From Myxococcales bacterium (lineage in GTDB: Bacteria; Myxococcota; UBA727; GCA-2721815): 63,805 nt of DNA. The notes under the pieces were generated by a model, which saw only the letters and a list, made by a program, of their open reading frames with translations, did not search any database and was not told the DNA's origin. Shown piece by piece: positions 1-7,700 of this stretch. Each line of letters begins with the position of its first letter. Position 1 is the first letter of the stretch. Both the position numbers and the translations under genes were made by a program. Location of the stretch: assembly GCA_002721815.1 (NCBI GenBank), contig PBLQ01000056.1, positions 1 to 63,805 of the forward strand. The letters run 5' to 3'.

Positions 1-540
1 AACAGCACAAGACAAAACGATGGTTCATGTGCGTGCGACAGTAACTACGAATGGAACAACAGCAGCACCGCCTGCCTCACGCCCTGCCCCAGCAACAGCA
101 CAAGACAAAATGATGACTCCTGTGCATGTGACAGCGATTACGAATGGAACAGCGGTAATACAACCTGTCTCGCCCTTTGCCCCGTCAGCAGCACAAGGCA
201 AGGTGATGAGTCGTGTGCCTGCGACAGCAACTACGAATGGAACAACAGCAGCACCGAATGTCTCGCGCTCTGCCCTGATAACAGCACAAGACAAGGCGAT
301 GATTCGTGCGCATGCGACAGCGACTATGAATGGAACGGGAACAACACCGTATGTCTCACACCCTGCCCCGATAACAGCACAAGACAAGACGATGATTCGT
401 GTGCATGCGACAGCAACTACGAATGGAACAGTGACAACACGCAATGCCTCACACCCTGCCCCGATACCAGCACAAGACAAGATGACGATACTTGTGCCTG
501 CGAAGAAGGCTATGTGTTAAACACAGACGCCAGCGCCTGT
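1..540 (+). repeat. 93-bp tandem repeats coding for a 31-aa Cys-rich unit
   Basis: Five full 93-bp units begin at 1, 94, 187, 280 and 373, and a degenerate sixth begins at 466. Each encodes N-S-T-R-Q-x-D-D-S-C-A-C-D-S-x-Y-E-W-N followed by two more Cys (C-L-x-P-C-P), so four Cys per unit. Four diverged copies recur in the same gene at about 1799-2160. The array probably continues left of the window. Confidence 0.9.
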
Positions 541-3390
541 GCGGTTGATGCGGACAATGATGGGGTTGAGGCTTCGCTGGATTGTAACGACCAAGATACC
601 AATGTAGGCGCAATTGCGCTTGATCCTGACTGTGATGGTGTGCCGACCATTCTTTCTGAATCGTGGAAGACTCGAACTGTGCCTAGAGATATGTCCTACG
701 AGAATAGCGCAACACAGGTTTTTGCTGCTGACGTGGATGGCGATGGCGATATGGATATTCTTTCAGCCTCTTATGGGGACGACCAAATTGCCTGGTATGA
801 AAACGATGGCGGTCAAGGCTTCACACATCACATTGTTACGAGCGATGCCAATGGGGCCTACGACGTTTTTGGTGTCGACGTGGATGGTGATGGTGATATG
901 GACATACTGTCTGCGTCTACAACGGATGATAAAATTGCGTGGTATAAAAATGACGGCAACCAAAACTTCACGGCGCATACCATCACCACCGATGCAGAGG
1001 GTGCACGAAGTGTTTTTGCCGCGGATCTAAACAACGACGGTGACGTCGATGTGCTGTCCGCTTCATATGGCGATGACAAGATTGCTTACTACAGAAACGT
1101 CAACCAAACTTTTACAGCTGTTGTCGTTAGCACCGATATGATGGGAGCTGCCGATGTTTATGCTGCCGATATAGATAACGATGGCGATATGGATATTCTA
1201 TCGTCGTCTGAAACAGACCGTAAAGTCGCTTGGCATGAAAACGATGGGGCTTATTCCCCGAGTTTTACGACGCACGTCATAATTGAGGATTATTTTGCTG
1301 TTGAGAATTATGGGTCACCCCACAGTATTTTTCCCGCTGACATGGACGGTGATGGTGACACCGATATACTCTCGGCGAACGTGTCCCAAGTCATTTGGCT
1401 CGAAAATGATGGCAGTCAATACTTTACGATGCACAATATCGCTACTGATTTAAGTGGTGCCATTAGTGTTGTCGCTGCTGATATGGATAATGATGGAGAT
1501 TTGGATGTGCTTTCGGCATCAGCGACCTGGGCGTATCCAGGGCCACAAATCGTGTGGTTTGAAAACGATGGCGATCAATCCTTCACCACGCACACAGTGA
1601 CAACACAAGCTGGTGCTAGAGCTGTTGTTGCCGATATGGATAATGATGGTCTGTTAGACATACTTTCTTCAACTGATCTGAATAATGAGATTTGTTGGTA
1701 TGAACAACTCTCACCTGACAATTGCCCATCTGACTCTAACCCGGAACAAGCAGATATCGATCGCAATGGCGTGGGTGATGCTTGTGAAGCATGTCCTGCC
1801 ACCACCACTCGTCAAGAGAATGGCCTATGTGGTTGTGATGAAGGATATGAATGGAGCGTATTTAGCAACCAATGTGAATTGCCCTGTCCAGTTTTAAGCA
1901 GCCGGCAGGCAGATAACTCATGTGCTTGCGATATTAGCAGCTACGAATGGAATAACGATAACACAGCATGTATTGCACCTTGCCGTACCAACAGCACCAG
2001 GCAAAATGATGATTCTTGCGCGTGCGATACCAACTACGAATGGAACTACGAAAACACAGAATGTGTTGAAGCGTGTCCCTCTAACAGCACCAGACAAAAT
2101 GACGACAGCTGCACCTGTAACGAAGGTTATGTCATCAGTATTGATGGTAATACGTGTTGGGCCGATTCGGATGGCGATGGTATCAGGGAGGCAGCGGATT
2201 GTGATGACTCAAATGCCGAACTGGGCGCTATAGACCTCGACCCAGATTGCGATGGCGTCCCCACCATCCCTGCGCACCCCTGGGCAACCCACGACATCAC
2301 CATCGAGTTGAACGGAGCCAACAGCGTTTACGCCACTGACTTAGATAAGGATGGGGACATGGATCTGCTCTCGGGCAATGCTTTTGAGCCCGATAAAATC
2401 GTATGGTACGAAAACAATGGCGATCAAGACTTTACAGCTTACACAATCACCACCAACGCGAACGGCCCTCAAGATATCTTCGTCGCTGATATCAATAATG
2501 ACGGCCACATGGACGTCGTGTCAGCATCACGCGTCGATGATAAAATCGCATGGTACGAAAATAATGGGAGTCAGGGTTTCAGCCGGCGTACGATCACCAC
2601 CGACGCAGATGGGGCCTACGGTGTCTTTGCGGCTGATATAAATAGTGACGGTCACATGGACGTACTCTCAGCGTCTAATTATGACGATAAAATCGCTTGG
2701 TACGAAAACAATGGCAGTCAGATCTTCACGGAGCGCGTCATTACCACCTCTGCGAACGGTGCTTTCGACGTTTTTGCGGCTGACATGGATGATGATGGCG
2801 ACATGGATATTCTCTCAGCTGCTACTTTAGATAATGAAATTACATGGTACGAAAACAATGGGTCAGAGGTCTTCACCGCCCACAGCATCACCACTGATGC
2901 GACTAAGGTCAAACGAGTTTTCGCCATCGACCTGGATAATGACGGTGACATGGATGTGTTATCAGCCGCTGAGTACGATGATGCTATTTTTTGGTACGAA
3001 AATGACGGATTCGAAGCTTTCACAACTCATACCATTACCACTGATGCCAACGGTGCTTACGATGTGTATGCCGCTGACGTTGACAACGATGGCGATATGG
3101 ACGTTCTTTCGGCATCTGAAGATGATGACAAAATCGCGTGGTACGAAAACGACGGTTCTTTAGACCCAAGCTTCACAACGCATATCGTTACTGCCGACGC
3201 ACTCGGCGCTCAAAGCGTTTTTGCCGCCGATGTAGACAGCGACGGCTACCTAGACATTCTTTCGGCATCTGCTGATGACGATTCCATTTGCTGGTATGAA
3301 CAACTCTCACCTGACAACTGCCCCGCCATCGCCAACGCAGATCAGACGGACACCGATGGTGATGGGGTCGGTGATGCGTGTGCAGAGTAA
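1..3390 (+). CDS. Giant secreted protein with two seven-blade FG-GAP propellers and Cys-rich repeats (5' partial)
   Basis: The reading frame is already open at base 1, so the gene starts upstream; at least 1129 residues are visible. The order is: 31-aa Cys-rich repeats (1 to about 510); a MopE-like acidic segment (DCNDQD...DPDCDGVP); seven FG-GAP/VCBS repeats of about 48 aa (roughly 717-1715), each with a D-x-D-x-DGD calcium loop and a W-Y-E-N-D/N-G strand; a thrombospondin-3 motif (DNCP...DRNGVGDACE); four more Cys-rich repeats; a second MopE-like segment; seven more FG-GAP repeats (roughly 2325-3310); and a final TSP3 motif ending at TAA. FG-GAP repeats form integrin-like seven-blade propellers that bind calcium and mediate adhesion. 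The role here (surface adhesin or matrix protein) is inferred. The signal peptide lies outside the window. Confidence 0.9.
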   Translation, partial: NSTRQNDGSCACDSNYEWNNSSTACLTPCPSNSTRQNDDSCACDSDYEWNSGNTTCLALCPVSSTRQGDESCACDSNYEWNNSSTECLALCPDNSTRQGDDSCACDSDYEWNGNNTVCLTPCPDNSTRQDDDSCACDSNYEWNSDNTQCLTPCPDTSTRQDDDTCACEEGYVLNTDASACAVDADNDGVEASLDCNDQDTNVGAIALDPDCDGVPTILSESWKTRTVPRDMSYENSATQVFAADVDGDGDMDILSASYGDDQIAWYENDGGQGFTHHIVTSDANGAYDVFGVDVDGDGDMDILSASTTDDKIAWYKNDGNQNFTAHTITTDAEGARSVFAADLNNDGDVDVLSASYGDDKIAYYRNVNQTFTAVVVSTDMMGAADVYAADIDNDGDMDILSSSETDRKVAWHENDGAYSPSFTTHVIIEDYFAVENYGSPHSIFPADMDGDGDTDILSANVSQVIWLENDGSQYFTMHNIATDLSGAISVVAADMDNDGDLDVLSASATWAYPGPQIVWFENDGDQSFTTHTVTTQAGARAVVADMDNDGLLDILSSTDLNNEICWYEQLSPDNCPSDSNPEQADIDRNGVGDACEACPATTTRQENGLCGCDEGYEWSVFSNQCELPCPVLSSRQADNSCACDISSYEWNNDNTACIAPCRTNSTRQNDDSCACDTNYEWNYENTECVEACPSNSTRQNDDSCTCNEGYVISIDGNTCWADSDGDGIREAADCDDSNAELGAIDLDPDCDGVPTIPAHPWATHDITIELNGANSVYATDLDKDGDMDLLSGNAFEPDKIVWYENNGDQDFTAYTITTNANGPQDIFVADINNDGHMDVVSASRVDDKIAWYENNGSQGFSRRTITTDADGAYGVFAADINSDGHMDVLSASNYDDKIAWYENNGSQIFTERVITTSANGAFDVFAADMDDDGDMDILSAATLDNEITWYENNGSEVFTAHSITTDATKVKRVFAIDLDNDGDMDVLSAAEYDDAIFWYENDGFEAFTTHTITTDANGAYDVYAADVDNDGDMDVLSASEDDDKIAWYENDGSLDPSFTTHIVTADALGAQSVFAADVDSDGYLDILSASADDDSICWYEQLSPDNCPAIANADQTDTDGDGVGDACAE

Positions 3391-3443
3391 CCTGTTAACA
3401 AAAGCACTCACTCTGAACCTTAATTGAATCTCAAGAGACCAAA

Positions 3444-4649
3444 ATGAAAAATACCTTCTCAAATTCCACAGGATGGCTCTCCATACTTTTCGCCCTCACA
3501 GGTTGCCTCACCCCCAACGATGCGCCGCCCCAGGAGCACCCGTGCCAAGTACAAAACCATTGCCTTCACGATCCTGAAACCAACGAATCGACCTGTGAAG
3601 AAGGTTACGAATGGGAAGATCTCAACGATTCAGACAATTACAACTGCGTTTTGGACTCCAACTTCGAAACAGATGCCGGTACCAACACGGGCACGAACAC
3701 GGGCAACAATACGAACGTGGATGTCTTGTCCACCCCATCCAACCCCAACCCAGCCCAAGGTGCATCCGATGTGAACGTATCCACCAACCTTTCGTGGACC
3801 GTTTCCACCAGCGATGGTTCGGCCATTCTCTGCGATGTGTGGATAAACGGCGGCGACGAAAACCTCACCTTTGAAGACCTCGACACCTTCAATGTAGCGG
3901 TGACAAAGCAAGCGGGCACCTCCTATGAATGGGGGGTCGAATGTACAAATGGCACCGAAACCCGGGCCAGTCCCACCTGGTCCTTCACCACCGCCTGCCA
4001 TGCACCCGCCCCTTGCCCAGACCTGCCCACCATGACCGATGATGACGGCAATACCTACGCCACCGTTCAAATCTGTAATCAGTGCTGGATGGCGGAAAAC
4101 ATGAATATTGGCTACCGCGTAGATGCAGAACTAAACGGCCAACTGGACAACGATGCCATCGAACGATTTTGCCCATCCATCAGCTACCTGCAAAACTCCG
4201 AGACGGGTTGCGACACCTACGGCGGTCTTTACCAATGGGATGAAGCCATGTACCACGGCGAGCGAGGCGATCGGGGCATCTGTCCGCCCGGCTGGCATGT
4301 GCCCACCGACTCAGATTGGCAAACCCTAGAAAAAGCATTGGGCATGCCCGCCAATGAAGCATCAGAATACACCACCGGTATGTTTCGGCGGGGTGAAGAT
4401 GCAGCGGTTGGTTCGCAGTTGGTGTCCGGTGGCTCATCAGGTTTTAACGCCCTCTTGAGCGGAAGCGCCATGGAGGTCATGGGCGGTAACTACGGCGCCA
4501 GCGCGGCGGGGACCGCGGGTTATTTTTGGACCTCTACCAGCGTGTCCAGCAATGCCATTTATCGCAGCATCTTCGATGATGAACCTGAAGTGCAACGCAA
4601 AAATGAAAAGAAAACCGCAGCGCTTTCTGTTCGATGCATTAAAAACTAA
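3444..4649 (+). CDS. FISUMP-domain lipoprotein
   Basis: A 401-aa protein with an AAGAGA ribosome site just upstream. The N-terminus is a lipoprotein signal with lipobox L-T-G-C at about residues 18-21. A Cys-rich segment (20-70) resembles the Y-E-W repeats of the upstream giant. A T-N-T-G-T-N linker is followed by a fibronectin III/Ig-like domain (about 95-180). Residues 195-401 match the Fibrobacter succinogenes major paralogous (FISUMP) domain: D-G-N-x-Y-x-T-V-x-I, C-W-M-A-E-N-M-N, C-P-x-G-W-H-V-P-T-D-x-D-W, Y-F-W-T-S-T and a terminal V-R-C-I-K-N. The domain's biochemical role is not known; it is typical of exported surface proteins. It lies 53 bp after the FG-GAP giant on the same strand and may be co-transcribed. 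Confidence 0.85.
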   Translation: MKNTFSNSTGWLSILFALTGCLTPNDAPPQEHPCQVQNHCLHDPETNESTCEEGYEWEDLNDSDNYNCVLDSNFETDAGTNTGTNTGNNTNVDVLSTPSNPNPAQGASDVNVSTNLSWTVSTSDGSAILCDVWINGGDENLTFEDLDTFNVAVTKQAGTSYEWGVECTNGTETRASPTWSFTTACHAPAPCPDLPTMTDDDGNTYATVQICNQCWMAENMNIGYRVDAELNGQLDNDAIERFCPSISYLQNSETGCDTYGGLYQWDEAMYHGERGDRGICPPGWHVPTDSDWQTLEKALGMPANEASEYTTGMFRRGEDAAVGSQLVSGGSSGFNALLSGSAMEVMGGNYGASAAGTAGYFWTSTSVSSNAIYRSIFDDEPEVQRKNEKKTAALSVRCIKN

Positions 4650-4743
4650 CCTGTTTTACCCGCGGGCAGCACAATACAGGGGTGGCTAACCGTTCCCATC
4701 ACAAATCCCTATTATCTATAAATTATTATTTTTAACTGCCCCG

Positions 4744-4773
4744 TTCGCTCCCTTAGCGAAACTGATCTATAAT
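4744..4773 (+). promoter_or_regulatory. Candidate promoter with a palindrome in the spacer
   Basis: A perfect -10 hexamer TATAAT lies at 4768-4773, 23 bases before the start of the 1905-aa lipoprotein gene. The -35 position is weak (TTCGCT at 4744-4749, 18-bp spacer). TTCGCT-CCCTT-AGCGAA (4744-4760) is a perfect 6-bp inverted repeat that overlaps the -35 and spacer, where an operator could sit. Function is inferred from position only. Confidence 0.4.
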
Positions 4774-4796
4774 GTGCATGGTTAGAGGGGGTATCT

Positions 4797-7700
4797 ATGC
4801 ACCGTTGGTTATTCTGCTGCTTTTTAAGCGCTGCGTTTTTGAATTTAGCCGGTTGTCCGGGTCAGGGTCTTGAAAACCCGCCCGATGATGCGCCCCAAGA
4901 CAAGCCCAAAGACGATCCACCAAAACCTCAAATGGATGCGGGCAGTGACACCCCTGAACCTGAAACAGATGCAGGCAATGAAACGCCGGAACCTGTAATT
5001 GATGCGGGCAGTGACACCCCTGAACCTGAAACAGATGCAGGCAATGAAACACCGGAACCCGAAATGGATGCGGGAAGTGATACCCCTGAACCTGAAACAG
5101 ATGCAGGCAATGAAACGCCGGAGCCTGAAATGGATGCGGGAAGTGATACCCCTGAGCCTGAAGCAGATGCAGGCAATGAAACGCCGGAGCCTGAAATGGA
5201 TGCGGGCAATGAAACGCCGGAGCCTGAAATGGATGCGGGCAGTGACACTCCTGAAACTGAAACAGATGCAGGTAATGAAACAACAGAACCCCAGGTAGAT
5301 GCAGGCAATGAAACCCCAGCTCCAGAAACAGACGCTGGCAACACAGTGGTGGCCGACACCACCCCGCCCGAAACCAGTTTGGATTCCCATCCCGAGGCTT
5401 TGACCAACAACCCGCAGGCCACCTTCGCCTTTAGTGCCAATGAATCACCTGCCACTTTTCAATGCAGTTTGAATGGTGCCAGCCCGGCTACGTGCACCTC
5501 ACCTCACTCACTCACCCTCAGCAACGATGGCGAACATAGTTTTTCGGTGTATGCCGTTGACGAAGCGGGCAATGCCGATGCCACGCCAGAAAGCTTTACG
5601 TGGACGTTGGATACCACGGCGCCGACCACCATCATCGACAGTGCGCCTGACGCCTTAACCAACCAAACCGAAGCGGTTTTCGAGTTTTACAGCAACGACG
5701 GCGAAGCCACTTATGAATGTCAGCTGGACAACGCCGATTTTTTGCCGTGTACCTCCCCGAAAGCTTATACCTTAACCCAAGACGGCCCCCATTTCTTTAC
5801 GGTGCGCGCCACCGATGCCCTGGGCAATGTTGAGAGCAATGGTGCAGGGTTTATTTGGGACTTGGACACCGCGGCGCCGGTGACCACTGTTTTGACGGGT
5901 CCAGAACCCATCAGTGCATCCGTTGATACCACCATTACTTTTGAAGCCGATGACTCGGTCGCTATTTTTTATTGTCGATTCAACAGTGACCCTTTCGAGA
6001 TCTGTACTTCACCTCACGTCTTTACAGGGCACGCCGAAGGTACTCACGTTTTTGAAATTTACGCGACCGACGCTTTAGGCAACCAAGAATCCCCTTCTGT
6101 CTTGTGGGCCTTTGAAATATCTATGTGTGGAAACCTTGTCATTGACGCTGGTGAAGCATGTGATGGGCCTCAAGATTGTGTTGCGATCGATGCGAATCGC
6201 TTCTCAGCGGGTGCTGCGTTATGCAGCGATGATTGCACCTCTCAAAGTCTGGATACTTGCAGCATTCAACTGTTTTCTGGTGAAGAAGAACCCAGCATTG
6301 CAATTCTGAACGACATCTATTTTCGTGACAACATGCATTCCCCAATGGACATCGGCGACATCGACGCTGATGGCGATCTTGATGTCATCGTAGGTTATAA
6401 CCGTAATTTTCACGACCCGCTCCTACGCATTTTTCTGAATGACGGTGCTGCCAATTTCACTGCCAGCAGTGAGGATTTTTCTTTAGACTTTTCTTCTTCC
6501 GCTCTGTCCGAAGTGGCCTTGATTGATGTGGATCAAGACGAACTGCTAGACATCATGGTCTACGTCAAAGGCTATTCCACCGATTATTCGGCTTGGCTCC
6601 GCAACACCGAAAATGGAGACTTCGATGAAGTCACCTACCAAAACGAAAACTACAACGGCAACTTCGGCGTCTTTGACATTAATGGTGATAACCGCATGGA
6701 TATGGTCGGAACCAACCCACTGCACTGGATGGCAAACAACTGGAACGATGAATTTCCCACAACCACCGTATTCAGCGCTGCGGACCATCATCATGTGCTT
6801 TGCTACGACTACGATCGCGATACAGACTTGGATTGCTTTGGCAGCAAAGATTACAGCTCTGCTGAGCGGGTTTATGTCTATACCAACACTGGGGAAAGCA
6901 CTTTTGAAACTGCCTATGGCAACCGAGACTACGTATTCATACTGTTAAAGGTGGTTCATCAATTTTTCTTTGCGGACATCACTGGAGACAATTGGCCGGA
7001 TTTGGTTGTCATCGATCTTGAAGGCGTTCACTGGTACCCAATCGATGCTCAAGGGTTCGTTTTTAAAAACGCCGATACCAACCATGCGGTAAAAAATACA
7101 ATCATGGAGTTTCCTCATTCCACCAACAGTTCCTGGAATGGTGGCGGGCGCGCAGCAGTTGCAGATCTCGACGACGACGGCGATTCAGACCTCGTGGTCG
7201 CGATCAAAGGCACACATTATAATGACTTCCAAAACGGTGAGCTGATTTGGCTTGAAAACGATGGCCGAGGGGACTTCGAAAGCCGTTTCATCACCAACCA
7301 AATAAACGACAACACAGATATCAAGGTGGGCGATTTCGACAGCGACAATGACCTCGATATTATTTACCTGTCCGAAAGCAACGAACAGCTGGGTTGGTTT
7401 AAAAACCTGCTTTATGATTGCGAACCCGGTTTCACAGGTGGTGTGACACCTGGTGCGTGCAACGCCTGTATGTCAAACAATGCCAACCTGCCCGATTGCA
7501 CCACTTGCAATGCAGGCTGGTCAGGCGCGTACTGCAACGTTCCACCTCCAACACCAACCACCACACTGATCGACACCCCTCCCACTCACACACCGGATGA
7601 TACAGCAGAATTCACCTTTTCCAGCGATGATGCCACTGCCACTTTTGAATGCCGCATCAATAATGATGATTTTGCTTCTTGCACTTCGCCTCATTCCGTA

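Noticed and set aside
25-540. Long open frames on other strands across the 93-bp repeats, and a possible CRISPR-like array
   Set aside because: The repeats are 93 bp with no unique spacers and encode one continuous Cys-rich protein; the other frames are by-products of the repeats.
4795-5455. Antisense frames over the Pro/Glu stalk
   Set aside because: They mirror the coding repeat, lack ribosome sites and have skewed, repetitive composition.
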